Counted from the first letter of the stretch, positions 44,837 to 53,834 are shown. The stretch: 64,000 bases of DNA from Clostridium_AT stratigraminis (GCF_045310675.1 NZ_JBJHZZ010000012.1:21869-85868); one strand, 5' to 3'. Notes: generated by a model from the sequence alone, not told the origin. Numbers and translations are program-made.

Positions 44837-44992
44837 CTATTTTCCATTAAGCTTTTCCAACTCTTTCATATTCATATCCATAAGCGGTTTAATAAATTTC
44901 TCATACCTCTCCTTTTTAAATCTTTCAAGTTCTTCTGATGTCATATCTTTAATTGCCTCAGCTAATGTTACTACTTTTATTTTCTTATCCAT
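44837..44992 (-). CDS. Small charged protein of 51 residues, unrecognised
   Basis: ATG at 44992 behind GAGGAG. It reads MDKKIKVVTLAEAIKDMTSE and continues with a long charged helix ending EKLNGK. A helix-rich small protein, function unknown. It lies directly downstream of the leader peptide at 45009-45080 (16-base gap) and 161 bases before the NERD-HRDC gene, so it is the first gene governed by the structured leader. Confidence 0.65.
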   Translation of the reverse strand: MDKKIKVVTLAEAIKDMTSEELERFKKERYEKFIKPLMDMNMKELEKLNGK

Positions 44993-45008
44993 ATTTTCAC
45001 TCCTCACT

Positions 45009-45080
45009 TTAATAAATAATATTAATAATAAAAAATCTTCTTATCCTAAGATAAGAAGATAAGAAGATATATTTAATCAT
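45009..45080 (-). CDS. Putative leader peptide overlapping a terminator
   Basis: ATG at 45080 follows AAGGAGG at 8-base spacing and encodes 23 residues, MIKYIFLSSYLRIRRFFIIN then IIY and stop. The coding bases include a hairpin with arms ATCTTCTTATC and GATAAGAAGAT (45035-45060) followed by TTTTTATT. Translation would therefore compete with termination, the layout of an attenuator. The peptide itself could also be a small hydrophobic toxin-like product. Confidence 0.5.
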   Translation of the reverse strand: MIKYIFLSSYLRIRRFFIINIIY

Positions 45081-45176
45081 AATATAAACCTCCTTATCGT
45101 TGTTAGCAGAACCACCTTACCTATAGGCAGGTTGGTATAGGGTCAACGAGCTAACTCTCTACCCTAACTCTTGATA
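45035..45176 (-). ncRNA. Structured leader RNA with possible pseudoknot and terminator
   Basis: The minus-strand leader forms TAGGGT/ACCCTA enclosing a loop with GTTAGC and TCGTTG (45155-45144). A second hairpin has arms ACC-ACCT and AGGT-GGT around CCTATAGG (45136-45111). Just before the ribosome site, GCTAAC and CAACGA (45107-45097) are complementary to the two loop segments, allowing a pseudoknot or an exchange of pairs. A terminator (45060-45035) lies inside the leader peptide. This is the design of a cis-acting regulator. I could not match it to a riboswitch class. Confidence 0.6.
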
Positions 45177-45310
45177 GTTTAGAAATGAAAGTATATTTGT
45201 TTCATAAATACAATATATTCCATTAATTCAATTTTACTACGCATTATGTACTTTTGTCTATATATCTTAGCATAAATACTCAAAATTCAAAATCTACCTA
45301 AAATTAGTGA

Positions 45311-45345
45311 TCAGAATTCAAAAGGAACCTTCCCTAGTGATTCTG
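45311..45345. repeat. Short dispersed repeat, copy 3
   Basis: TCAGAATTCAAAAGGAACC then TTCCCTAGTGATTCTGG. Its core matches copies at 11678-11704 and 13521-13547. As with copy 2, it lies directly downstream of a minus-strand gene, here DUF4230. Confidence 0.6.
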
Positions 45346-45364
45346 GATGCTAAATCTCAGAGTT

Positions 45365-46060
45365 TTATTTATCTACATTGACAAATTTCAAGTCACTTGT
45401 CTTTAAGCTTACATTGATATGGTCTTTAGAATCGAGATTCAAAAGGTTTTCAAGTTCTTCTTCTGCATACTTACGAACTTTTTCTTGACTATCTTTACTA
45501 TTCATCACATTATCAGAAGTTGTTTCGATAGTTTCTTGTGTTTTTTGACTTAGAAATTCTTGTGCTGTTGCACCTGCCGTAGCGGCATCAATGACTCGGT
45601 CGATAATACCTGCATCATTGATTGCCTTAATATTACCATCTTGTTGTGAATCAACTTCAACGGTGAGTGGTTTATTAAAAGTTAAAATATTATCTTTAAT
45701 GGTCATGTCATTTTTAGTAATTCCTTCAAGGTCTAATTTAAATTCTGTTTTTATAGGGACCTCTACCTGCACTTGGCGTCCAACAATTATGCTCATGATA
45801 CCTTTTGACCAATCTGGCCATTTGTTCACTTCATCATTTGAAAAAGTATGCTTTGCAGTGGTTTTTGATTCAGCTTCAGCAACTACAAGTTTTGACTCTT
45901 TAGTGATTTTTTCAACAGGTATATTATATTGGCTTGACGTTGTTGCACCAAAAATATTTGGTATAAAATGTTTAACTGCAAAAAATCCTGCAATAAGGAT
46001 AATAATGATAATAATTATCGTGGCAATTTTGTCTGCCAGCGCTTTGCCTAAAGTTTTCAT
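45365..46060 (-). CDS. DUF4230 domain membrane-anchored protein
   Basis: About 231 residues from the ATG at 46060, behind AAAGGAGTG; a longer frame lacks a site. An N-terminal helix (IATIIIIIIILIAGFFAVKHF) anchors it, and the extracytoplasmic domain has the DUF4230 pattern (KITKESKLVVAEAESKTTAK, VEVPIKTEFKLDLEGIT) and a C-terminal charged helix. Function unknown. Alone, with a repeat copy right after the stop. Confidence 0.85.
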   Translation of the reverse strand: MKTLGKALADKIATIIIIIIILIAGFFAVKHFIPNIFGATTSSQYNIPVEKITKESKLVVAEAESKTTAKHTFSNDEVNKWPDWSKGIMSIIVGRQVQVEVPIKTEFKLDLEGITKNDMTIKDNILTFNKPLTVEVDSQQDGNIKAINDAGIIDRVIDAATAGATAQEFLSQKTQETIETTSDNVMNSKDSQEKVRKYAEEELENLLNLDSKDHINVSLKTSDLKFVNVDK

Positions 46061-46492
46061 TTTGCATCCACTCCTTTTGTAGTATGCTTTAAACATTTCC
46101 TTCTTTAATTATTCTACAATCTTTCCTTATATTCCATTTTATGAGATTAATATATTTTTTATTATACTGCTTTGTACTTGTTTCATATAAGTATCTCTAG
46201 AATGCAACTGCTCTTTCAATCATTTGGACCTTTCACATTTCAAGATTAAAAAAGCAGTTTTATGAATAATGGAAGTTCCTCCTATGTACTAGGAGGTAAC
46301 TAGGAGTTAGCTCCTTACTACTCAAACCATCACACCGTTTCAACTGGTTTTACAATTATCAAAAGTTATTGACTGGTTATCATAAAAAACATTATACTTA
46401 TAGTGTTACATTTTACATAACTTCATTTAGTAAATCGCTATTTTAGCGAACTAAATATTAATTAATTTATCTGAAGGGATTTACAACACTTT
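46061..46492. other. Divergent spacer with hairpins and a promoter
   Basis: Contains a hairpin with arms CCTCCTA and TAGGAGG near 46277-46295, a second with AGGAG/CTCCT just after it, a promoter at 46369-46397, and TCGCT/AGCGA near 46433-46447. No gene seen. Confidence 0.45.
46369..46397 (+). promoter_or_regulatory. Sigma-A type promoter of the PAP2-GT2 operon
   Basis: TTGACT (46369-46374) and TTATAC (46392-46397) with 17-base spacing, about 95 bases before the PAP2 gene. The leader contains a small hairpin with TCGCT/AGCGA. Confidence 0.6.
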
Positions 46493-47143
46493 ATGAAAAG
46501 AATATCCAGCATTATACCAAAATACGCTGTGCTTCCATTGCTTTTAGTTGTTATCGTTAATTTTACAGTGTATTCTGGGGTACGACTATTTTATAAAAAT
46601 CGTATTTTTCATGATTTAACCTCGTACTTAGATAATAAAATTCCGGTAATTCCAATTTTTGTTGTTGTTTATTTTGGCTGTTATCTTTTTTGGATCGTTA
46701 ACTATATATTAATCAGCCGCATAAGCAAAGAGCAGTGCTATCGTTTAGCCATAGCAGATTTAACAGGAAAACTAATATGCGCTATTATATACATCGCTTA
46801 TCCTACAACAAATATAAGACCAGATATATCCTCTTCAGGCATATTTGTGGACATGCTTAAGTTCTTATATAGTATAGATGCTGCAAATAATCTTTTTCCA
46901 TCTATTCATGTTTTAGTAAGCTGGAACTGTTTTATCGGTATTAGAAACTCTAAGGATATACCATCATGGTATCGCTATTTTTCATTATTTTCAGCAATAA
47001 TGATATGTATTTCAACTTTAGTAACTAAACAGCATGTTTTAGTTGATGTTTTTGCAGGACTTATACTTTCGGAACTGACATGGCAATTTGCTTTACGCTT
47101 ACAAATTAATAAAACAATACATTCTTTTAATCAGGAGGCATAA
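46493..47143 (+). CDS. PAP2-type membrane phosphatase
   Basis: A 216-residue integral membrane protein with about six hydrophobic helices. The PAP2 motifs are NLFPSIHVLVSW near residue 138 (SxxH) and TKQHVLVDVFAGL near 180. The KxxxxxxRP motif is weak: NIRPDISSSG near 105. Such enzymes act on lipid phosphates, for example undecaprenyl or inositol lipids. The ORF abuts the glycosyltransferase gene with no gap, so they form an operon. Confidence 0.87.
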   Translation: MKRISSIIPKYAVLPLLLVVIVNFTVYSGVRLFYKNRIFHDLTSYLDNKIPVIPIFVVVYFGCYLFWIVNYILISRISKEQCYRLAIADLTGKLICAIIYIAYPTTNIRPDISSSGIFVDMLKFLYSIDAANNLFPSIHVLVSWNCFIGIRNSKDIPSWYRYFSLFSAIMICISTLVTKQHVLVDVFAGLILSELTWQFALRLQINKTIHSFNQEA

Positions 47144-48160
47144 ATGAAAATTCTAACAATAGCAATTCCTTGCTACAATTCAGCAGCTTATATGAATAAG
47201 GCTATAGAATCTCTGCTAATTGGAAGCGAGGATATAGAAATCTTAATTATTAATGATGGTTCAAAGGATAACACTTCAGTAATAGCTGATGAATATGAAA
47301 GAAAATATCCAAATATAATACGTGCGATTCATAAAGAAAACGGCGGCCACGGAGATGCAGTAAACACAGGACTTAAGAATGCTACTGGTCTATATTTTAA
47401 AGTTCTAGACAGCGATGATTGGTTTGATAAGGATAGTTTTAAAAAAATACTTAATATATTAAGGAACATGATTAACAGTTCTAAACAATTGGACATGCTT
47501 ATTGCAAATTATGTCTATGAAAATGTGAGTTTGGAAAAGTCAACAAGCATTAATTATAAAGGTGCAATGCCTGAAGAAAAGATATTTACCTGGAATGACT
47601 TAGGTTATCTTAAAGGCAGCCAGAATATATTAATGCACTCTGTCATTTATCGTACTGAGGTTCTTAGAAAGTGTAATTTAGAACTTCCGAAGCATACCTT
47701 TTATGTTGACAACATATTTGTATATAACCCTCTGCCTTATGTAAGTACAATGTATTATGTGAATTTGGACCTTTACAGATACTTTATAGGAAGAGATGAT
47801 CAATCTGTAAATGAAAAGATAATGCTTGCTCGTATAGACCAGCAGATTAAAGTAACTAAGATAATGATAGACAGTTATAATCCAGCAATTATAAAATCTG
47901 AAAAGCTTCGCAAGTACATGGTTAAATATCTGATTATGATGATGACAATTACTACTGTACTTCTACTCAAGGATAACACTGAGGAAAATTTAAATAAAAA
48001 GAAAGAACTTTGGAATTATCTAAATTATAAAAATAATAAATTGTATAAGGAAGTTAGCAGATCCTTTCTAGGACTGTTTGTACAATTCAAAGGACTTATA
48101 GGAAGAAAGCTTATATTACTCGCTTATTCATTAACAAGAAATGTTTTTGGCTTTAATTAA
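47144..48160 (+). CDS. Family 2 glycosyltransferase
   Basis: A 338-residue GT-A type glycosyltransferase. The N-terminus is LTIAIPCYNSAAYMNKAIES, then ILIINDGSKDNTSVIADEYE, and VLDSDDWFDKDSF contains the metal-binding DxD. It uses a nucleotide sugar and probably extends a surface polymer or lipid-linked sugar. It starts one base after the PAP2 stop. It shares a terminator with the convergent glf gene, which makes galactofuranose donors, so galactofuranose transfer is possible (inference). Confidence 0.92.
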   Translation: MKILTIAIPCYNSAAYMNKAIESLLIGSEDIEILIINDGSKDNTSVIADEYERKYPNIIRAIHKENGGHGDAVNTGLKNATGLYFKVLDSDDWFDKDSFKKILNILRNMINSSKQLDMLIANYVYENVSLEKSTSINYKGAMPEEKIFTWNDLGYLKGSQNILMHSVIYRTEVLRKCNLELPKHTFYVDNIFVYNPLPYVSTMYYVNLDLYRYFIGRDDQSVNEKIMLARIDQQIKVTKIMIDSYNPAIIKSEKLRKYMVKYLIMMMTITTVLLLKDNTEENLNKKKELWNYLNYKNNKLYKEVSRSFLGLFVQFKGLIGRKLILLAYSLTRNVFGFN

Positions 48161-48170
48161 TCTATAAAAA

Positions 48171-48206
48171 AATGCTTTAAAATAGTAAAAACTATTTTAA
48201 AGCATT
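48171..48206. terminator. Bidirectional terminator between GT2 and glf
   Basis: Arms AATGCTTTAAAATAGT and ACTATTTTAAAGCATT, 16 pairs with a 4-base loop, and T-runs on both sides. Confidence 0.85.
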
Positions 48207-48214
48207 AATTTTTC

Positions 48215-49339
48215 CTACATATTTTTTAGATGTAGCTCTTGTCTCACACACTTTAAGGCTTCTGCCACTACATTATGCATATCAAAGTATTTATACATTC
48301 CTAGGCGCCCGCCAAAAATAACATTTGTTTCTTTCTCAGAAAGATCCTTATACTTCGCATAAAGGTCATTGTTTTTATGGTCATTCATTGGATAATAAGG
48401 TTCGTCTCCTCGCTTCCAATTTGCAGGGTACTCTTTTGTAATCACTGTTTTAGGATTTACTGTTCCATTTTCAGTTCCAAATTCAAAATGCTTGTGCTCA
48501 ATTATCCTTGTAAATGGTATTTCATATTCAGTATAATTAACAACTGCATTTCCCTGATAATTCTCAGCGTCTAAAACTTCTGTTTCAAACCTTAGTGAAC
48601 GATATTCAAGTTCACCATATAAATAGTCATAGTATTCATCTATCATTCCGGTAAAAACAATCTTGTCAGCTAGGCAAGTTAATTCCGTGCGATGCTTAAA
48701 GAAATCAGTGTCAAGTTTAACATCTATGCCTTCAAGCATTTTGTCAATAATCTTAGTATAACCACCAATTGGTATTCCCTGATACCTGTCATTGAAGTAG
48801 TTGTTGTCATAGGTAAAACGAACGGGAAGCCTTTTTATAATAAAGCTTGGAAGCTCTGTTGCTCTGCGCCCCCACTGCTTCTCTGTATATCCCTTAACAA
48901 GCTTTTCGTAGACATCTCTTCCAACAAGGCTTATAGCCTGCTGCTCAAGATTTTCAGGTTCAGTAATGCCTGCTTCCTTAATCTGCTGCTGTATTTTAGC
49001 TTTTGCCTCTTCAGGGGTTATTACTCCCCACATCTTATTGAAGGTATTCATGTTGAAAGGCATATTATAAAGCTCCGATTTATACCTTGCAACCGGTGAA
49101 TTTGTATACCTATTAAACTCAGCAAACTGATTTACATACTCCCAAATTTCTTTGTTGCTGGTATGAAAAATATGTGCTCCATACATATGTACCTGAATTC
49201 CTTCTATCTCAGCTGTATATATATTCCCTGCAATGTGTGAACGCTTGTCTATGACAAGGCATTTCTTTCCTCTTTTATTAGCCTCATAAGCAAAAATTGC
49301 TCCAAAGAGACCTGTCCCAACTATCAAATAATCGTACAT
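48215..49339 (-). CDS. glf: UDP-galactopyranose mutase
   Basis: Converts UDP-galactopyranose to UDP-galactofuranose, using reduced FAD. The 374-residue protein has the FAD motif YLIVGTGLFGAIFAYEANKR, then HMYGAHIFHTSNKEIWEYVN, EKQWGRRATELP and PVRFTYDNNYF, all conserved in the family. Ribosome site GAGGAG before ATG. Bases upstream of this gene and its first codons also occur in decayed form at 53610-53745, so the gene once had a second copy. Confidence 0.95.
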   Translation of the reverse strand: MYDYLIVGTGLFGAIFAYEANKRGKKCLVIDKRSHIAGNIYTAEIEGIQVHMYGAHIFHTSNKEIWEYVNQFAEFNRYTNSPVARYKSELYNMPFNMNTFNKMWGVITPEEAKAKIQQQIKEAGITEPENLEQQAISLVGRDVYEKLVKGYTEKQWGRRATELPSFIIKRLPVRFTYDNNYFNDRYQGIPIGGYTKIIDKMLEGIDVKLDTDFFKHRTELTCLADKIVFTGMIDEYYDYLYGELEYRSLRFETEVLDAENYQGNAVVNYTEYEIPFTRIIEHKHFEFGTENGTVNPKTVITKEYPANWKRGDEPYYPMNDHKNNDLYAKYKDLSEKETNVIFGGRLGMYKYFDMHNVVAEALKCVRQELHLKNM

Positions 49340-49684
49340 TTTAAATTCTCCTCATAAAATTAACTAAAATTATCCTCTAATTTGCGTCATAATCTTAAAT
49401 TTTATCACAAAATTATAAAACATACCAATAACTACTAATAGTCAGTTAAAATTTTATTTCAGTTGCTTCTAGGCAACAAATAAATTTATTATGACTATTT
49501 TCAGATTCATCTCTAAAGGTGTTATTCAGTTCATTTCTTTTTTGATACAACTAATATTGCTATAGTTGAACATACATAAATGTTATAATTAAGTTAGAAC
49601 TAACTTAGAAATGAATTATTATGTTATTAAAGTACCTTCTTTATGGGGTTTAAAATTAGCAAACATTAAAAGGAGAGAGTTACA
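49340..49684. other. Divergent spacer glf / GNAT
   Basis: The first 90 bases are the glf leader, duplicated near 53655-53745. A TATAAT occurs at 49581-49586 without a well-spaced -35. Nothing else is recognised. Confidence 0.4.
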
Positions 49685-50431
49685 ATGGATAAAACTTTAG
49701 AAGATAATATAAATTTGGATTACAAGGAGAATTTATTAGAACATCACATTCATTTTCTATCAACACACAGAGGAATAAGAGAGAACCTTGAATATGGTAA
49801 ATTTATTCATAGTGATAAATCAGATTATAATATTGCATTCCCTCTTTCAATCAAAGGAATTGAGAAGATAAGTGATGAATATACTATTTATCTACCTCAA
49901 TGGATTTCAATGAATGAACAAGTGAAATCAAAATATAAGAAAATAGGAAGCCTAACTTACATGGCTTTAGAAAATGGAAAAACAAAATGGGAAACAAATA
50001 AGAGCTTAATAATAAAAAGAGTAAGTTCCCTTTCTGATATGGAAGACTTTAGTATTGTACAGGGAAAGGCATTTTGTGAAGAAGAAGAAGAATTTAATGA
50101 ATGGTATCCATGGATGAGAGAAAAAAACATAAAAAATCTTGATGAAAATACTCAAAATTTTTATGTTGCATATGAAAATGGCAAGCCTATTGGAGTTACA
50201 CTTTGCATTTACCACGAGAATATAGCAGGGATTTATGCCGTTGCCACACTACCAGAACATAGGAGAAATGGAGTTAGCACAACATTAATACAAAGAGCTG
50301 TTGATGATTCCATTAGTAATAATATTGATACTATAATTCTACAAACATCAACTGAATCATATGCTCATAATTTTTACAGAAAACTTGGATTTAAAGATAC
50401 ATTTGAATGCAGGATTCTTAAAGCTAGTTAA
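49685..50431 (+). CDS. GNAT family N-acetyltransferase
   Basis: A 248-residue protein with an AGGAGAG site. The C-terminal GNAT domain has ENGKPIGVTLCIYHENIAGI, then YAVATLPEHRRNGVSTTLIQ, the acetyl-CoA binding motif (RxxGxx), and SYAHNFYRKLGFKDTFE. The N-terminal 110 residues form a separate region without clear family. The substrate is unknown. It ends before a strong terminator at 50452-50478. Confidence 0.88.
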   Translation: MDKTLEDNINLDYKENLLEHHIHFLSTHRGIRENLEYGKFIHSDKSDYNIAFPLSIKGIEKISDEYTIYLPQWISMNEQVKSKYKKIGSLTYMALENGKTKWETNKSLIIKRVSSLSDMEDFSIVQGKAFCEEEEEFNEWYPWMREKNIKNLDENTQNFYVAYENGKPIGVTLCIYHENIAGIYAVATLPEHRRNGVSTTLIQRAVDDSISNNIDTIILQTSTESYAHNFYRKLGFKDTFECRILKAS

Positions 50432-50451
50432 TTTGTTTAATTATGTAAAAA

Positions 50452-50478
50452 TACCTCTAAGCACCTGGCTTAGAGGTA
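50452..50478. terminator. Terminator between GNAT and small membrane protein genes
   Basis: Arms TACCTCTAAGC and GCTTAGAGGTA, 11 pairs, loop ACCTG. It serves the convergent genes on both sides. Confidence 0.8.
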
Positions 50479-50490
50479 AATACTTTTAAC

Positions 50491-50784
50491 TTATGTAAGC
50501 ATCAAAAGTCCTCTTAATAAACTTAATAGAAATAATGCAGCAAGTACTATAATTATACTGATAATTATAAGAACTATGCTCATTTTCTTTTTCTCGCCTT
50601 TCTTTGCCAGGTTCACTATTGAAAGTATCATGGAGGCAAGTCCAAATAATACAGGCAAAATCAAAAGGTCAATTGTTAGCTCTGGCTTTTTATAAATATT
50701 TCCTATGGCTATTACAAGGGCAAAGCTTATAACTGATAGTATAAAAGATACTAGAGATATTTTGGGCAGCTTATAGTTTTTCAT
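50491..50784 (-). CDS. Small membrane protein, DUF4190-like
   Basis: A 97-residue protein with three hydrophobic helices (residues about 10-28, 36-56 and 70-92) and a basic cluster KKGEKKKM before the third. It resembles small DUF4190-type membrane proteins in layout only. GGAGGGA before ATG. Function unknown. Confidence 0.6.
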   Translation of the reverse strand: MKNYKLPKISLVSFILSVISFALVIAIGNIYKKPELTIDLLILPVLFGLASMILSIVNLAKKGEKKKMSIVLIIISIIIVLAALFLLSLLRGLLMLT

Positions 50785-50894
50785 AATTATCCCTCCATAG
50801 CTTATTAACTAATTATACCATATACCACTTAAATTAACTATAAAAGTCTTTTTTAAAACTACTGAATTTCTTTGGTTTTTTCTTTAGATACATC

Positions 50895-52262
50895 TTAAAC
50901 TCTTAAGTACTTCCATTTTCCTTTGTTCATTCTAGATAGATACATGAAGGATCTTATACTAAAGTCCAAGAATATTCCTATTATAACTGCAGTCATACCT
51001 ACTCCAAACCATCTCACAAGCGCAAAGCATACAAAAACTCTGCAGGTCCAAAGTCCCACAAAGGAAGACACCATAACATATTTTATATCTCCTGCAGCCT
51101 TTAGCGTTGCTGAGCATACATTCAATATAGCAAGAAGCGGTTCCAGCACTCCAAAGGTACGAATAAGTCCTACTGATTCCTTAATAACAAGTGGATCGTT
51201 AGAATACAGATGTGCTAAAGGCTTAGCAAAAATAATCATTCCTATGCCGATTAATGTCCCCACCATCATAGTAATTTTCAGGCTTTCATAAGCATAGTTT
51301 TCTGCTTTTTTATATCTTCTCTCACCAAGACTCTGACCTACAAGTGTAGTGTTAGCAATTGCTAATCCGAATACAGGGAAGAAAGCAAGCGCATTTACGT
51401 TTATTCCTATCTGATAAGCAGCCATAGCTACCGTTCCAATAGATACAATAATTATTTGAACTACAAGAAATCCTCCCTGCATAACTGCCTGTTCAATAAA
51501 GCCTGGTACCCCTATGTTTATAATTCTCTTCATCAGTTCAGGTTTAATGCTGTAATCATCCTCAAGACTGAGATTAAGCTTCAGTCCTTTTCGATTGTAT
51601 AACACCAAGACTCTGATTGTTACCCCAACTATTCTTGAGGTGGTAACAGCAATTGCAGAGCCCACTACTCCTAGTGCTGGTATGCTTAACATCGGTACCC
51701 CAAATATTAATACAGTATTTAATATAATATTAAGGATATTTACTCCTGCAGTTATTACCATAGGAGTCATGGTATCCCCTGCTCCTCTCATTGCTCCAGA
51801 AACTATAATATCCAGAACAAAGAATGGGAGATTCAATAATATAATTTTAAAATAACTTATGCCTATGCTAAATACTTTTGGTTCTGCTCCTCCAAAGAAA
51901 AGCCCAAGAATATTTACAGATAAAATTCTCCCTATTACAGCAAGCATAAGACCAACTATAAGTGACATATACATGGATTGTATCAAAGCTCTCTTTGCTT
52001 CGTTTATATCTCCTTCACCAGTTACCCTTGCTATTATTACTGTAGTCCCAATGGAAAGGCCTGAGAAAACAGTTTGTAAAAATCCGATTAGCATATTTAC
52101 CATTCCAACTGCAGCCACAGCATCAGTTCCTATTCTCCCCATAAATATAGTAGAAACCATTGCTACCATCATTTCCAGTATCTGTTCAGTAATTGACGGC
52201 CAAGCTAGTTCAATTATTTCTTTATCTGCCTTTTTATCTAATTTGAAAGTAAATTTCTTCAT
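50895..52262 (-). CDS. MATE family efflux transporter (NorM-like)
   Basis: A 455-residue exporter with about 12 membrane helices: ELAWPSITEQILEMMVAMVS, MGRIGTDAVAAVG, GAMRGAGDTMTPMVITAGV and VGQSLGERRYKKAENYAYES are typical of MATE proteins. Unlike the MATE gene at 19320-20696, its leader shows no riboswitch-like structure. The substrate is unknown. Confidence 0.92.
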   Translation of the reverse strand: MKKFTFKLDKKADKEIIELAWPSITEQILEMMVAMVSTIFMGRIGTDAVAAVGMVNMLIGFLQTVFSGLSIGTTVIIARVTGEGDINEAKRALIQSMYMSLIVGLMLAVIGRILSVNILGLFFGGAEPKVFSIGISYFKIILLNLPFFVLDIIVSGAMRGAGDTMTPMVITAGVNILNIILNTVLIFGVPMLSIPALGVVGSAIAVTTSRIVGVTIRVLVLYNRKGLKLNLSLEDDYSIKPELMKRIINIGVPGFIEQAVMQGGFLVVQIIIVSIGTVAMAAYQIGINVNALAFFPVFGLAIANTTLVGQSLGERRYKKAENYAYESLKITMMVGTLIGIGMIIFAKPLAHLYSNDPLVIKESVGLIRTFGVLEPLLAILNVCSATLKAAGDIKYVMVSSFVGLWTCRVFVCFALVRWFGVGMTAVIIGIFLDFSIRSFMYLSRMNKGKWKYLRV

Positions 52263-52375
52263 TTTAGCCCCCTATAAGTTTTAAAATAACCAAAATAATA
52301 ATCTTTATTATTCTAACTCAATAATGTAACATTGTCATCTAAGTTATATAATTAATTATTTTTTATACAAAAAAA

Positions 52376-52404
52376 GCTGTGCACTAATTACTTAGCGCCA
52401 CAGC
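52376..52404 (-). terminator. Terminator of the M24 peptidase gene
   Basis: Minus strand arms GCTGTG and CACAGC followed by seven T, about 45 bases after the stop at 52450. Confidence 0.8.
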
Positions 52405-52449
52405 CCCATTCATTTAATTTATTAAAAAACTGAAAATAATCTATTTTTG

Positions 52450-53526
52450 TTATTCTATTATTGTAAGTTCTTTACTGTATTTATTTAATACCTCACAGCC
52501 ATTTTCAGTTACAAGGACCAGATCTTCAATACGAACCCCAACCTCTCCAGGAAGGTAGATTCCCGGTTCTATAGAAAATATCATTCCCGGCTGAACTATA
52601 TCAAGATTAACTGATGAAACATCACCAAAATCATGGTCTTCTATTCCTATGGAATGTCCTAATCTGTGAGTGAAATATTTTCCATAACCTTTTTCTTCTA
52701 TGTAATCCCTTGCAGCAGCATCAATGTCACAAAATCTGACTCCAGGTTTAACTTTTTCGATGCCCCTTAAATTAGCTTCTTTTACAATTTCATATACTTC
52801 CCTGCTTTTTTCTGGAACACATTTGTAGAAAACTGTTCTTGTCATATCTGAGCAATAAGAAGCTTTCTTGCAGCCGATATCTATGACAATACAATCTCCT
52901 TCTTTTAAAGTGGAATCATCATTGCCATGATGAGGATCAGCAGCATTGGCCCCATATCCTACTATCGGATCAAAAGAAAATGCTTCCGCTCCCAAGTCCT
53001 TGTATATACCCATGAGCATATTTCCCAATTGTTCTTCTGTATATTGGGGAGATATTGATTTTATCAGTTTGTCTACAGCAATGTCATTAATCCTAGAAGA
53101 CTCCCTCATAAGTTCTATTTCTTTCTCATCCTTACTCATTCTCACTCTGTCAGTAATTTCAGAGCCATTAATAAATGTGCTTCCACCGCCAAATTCCATA
53201 AGTTTTAATAGAAAACGCGCCGGCCATGTTTTATCAATACCCATAGGTTTATCTTTTTGAACAAACCTGGAAAGCATCTCCACAGGCTCCTGGTTATCAT
53301 TGAATCTGATTATTTCAACACCAATATCCTCATTAACAGGAAACAGATCATTCAGAAACAGTTTATTATTTCCGTTTATATTAATATAAAGAGCAATCAT
53401 CCTCTCCCCTGTATGAAACCACTTGCCGGTAAGATAGAAAATGGTGTTTGAATCAGACACTATCATCTGAGGTATTTTCTTTTCTTTCATCAACTGTAAA
53501 ACATTGTCAAGTCTTTCTTGAATCAT
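52450..53526 (-). CDS. M24 family aminopeptidase (Xaa-Pro peptidase)
   Basis: A 358-residue metallopeptidase. The N-terminal creatinase-type domain is followed by the pita-bread fold with metal ligands in CIVIDIGCKKASYCSDMTRT (two Asp), HRLGHSIGIEDHDFG (His), PGMIFSIEPGIYLPGEVG (Glu) and VRIEDLVLVT (Glu). It removes N-terminal residues before proline in the cytoplasm. Own terminator downstream; the start has AAGGAGTTG. Confidence 0.93.
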   Translation of the reverse strand: MIQERLDNVLQLMKEKKIPQMIVSDSNTIFYLTGKWFHTGERMIALYININGNNKLFLNDLFPVNEDIGVEIIRFNDNQEPVEMLSRFVQKDKPMGIDKTWPARFLLKLMEFGGGSTFINGSEITDRVRMSKDEKEIELMRESSRINDIAVDKLIKSISPQYTEEQLGNMLMGIYKDLGAEAFSFDPIVGYGANAADPHHGNDDSTLKEGDCIVIDIGCKKASYCSDMTRTVFYKCVPEKSREVYEIVKEANLRGIEKVKPGVRFCDIDAAARDYIEEKGYGKYFTHRLGHSIGIEDHDFGDVSSVNLDIVQPGMIFSIEPGIYLPGEVGVRIEDLVLVTENGCEVLNKYSKELTIIE

Positions 53527-53834
53527 AATTCTTCAACTCCTTACTATAATGTATATCTTTATAATTCTGCACGAAAAGCGAAAACCCTTTATCAATTATT
53601 GGCAATGAGTTTTTTAAGTCTTGTAAACAGACCTGCTCAAACTATTAGTTAACCATACATTTTATTTTCTCCTCATTAAATTAACCAAAAATATCCTATA
53701 ATTTACTTAATAATCTTTGTATTTTATCACAACATTATAAATATATAAATAATTACTTGTAGATATTTTTAAATACAGTCGGCCAACTTTGTTTGTTTGG
53801 TAGAAATGTTCTGCAATTTGGAATTTATCATTAT
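53527..53834. other. Spacer between the M24 and yolD genes
   Basis: Holds the glf relic (53610-53745) and the peptidase promoter. Nothing else recognised. Confidence 0.4.
53610..53745 (-). pseudogene. 5' relic of a second glf copy
   Basis: On the minus strand 53745-53660 closely follows the leader of the intact glf (TTATCACAA...ATTATA, then GAGGAGAAAATAAAATGTA). After the ATG the first 30 or so bases still align: TAATAGTTTGAGCAGGTCTG here against TGATAGTTGGGACAGGTCTC in glf. Stops and shifts follow at once. This is a decayed copy of the start of glf. Confidence 0.6.

Noticed and set aside
46266..46320. CCTCCTA/TAGGAGG hairpins as a riboswitch
   Set aside because: They lie upstream of the predicted promoter, so they are not in the leader of the PAP2 gene.
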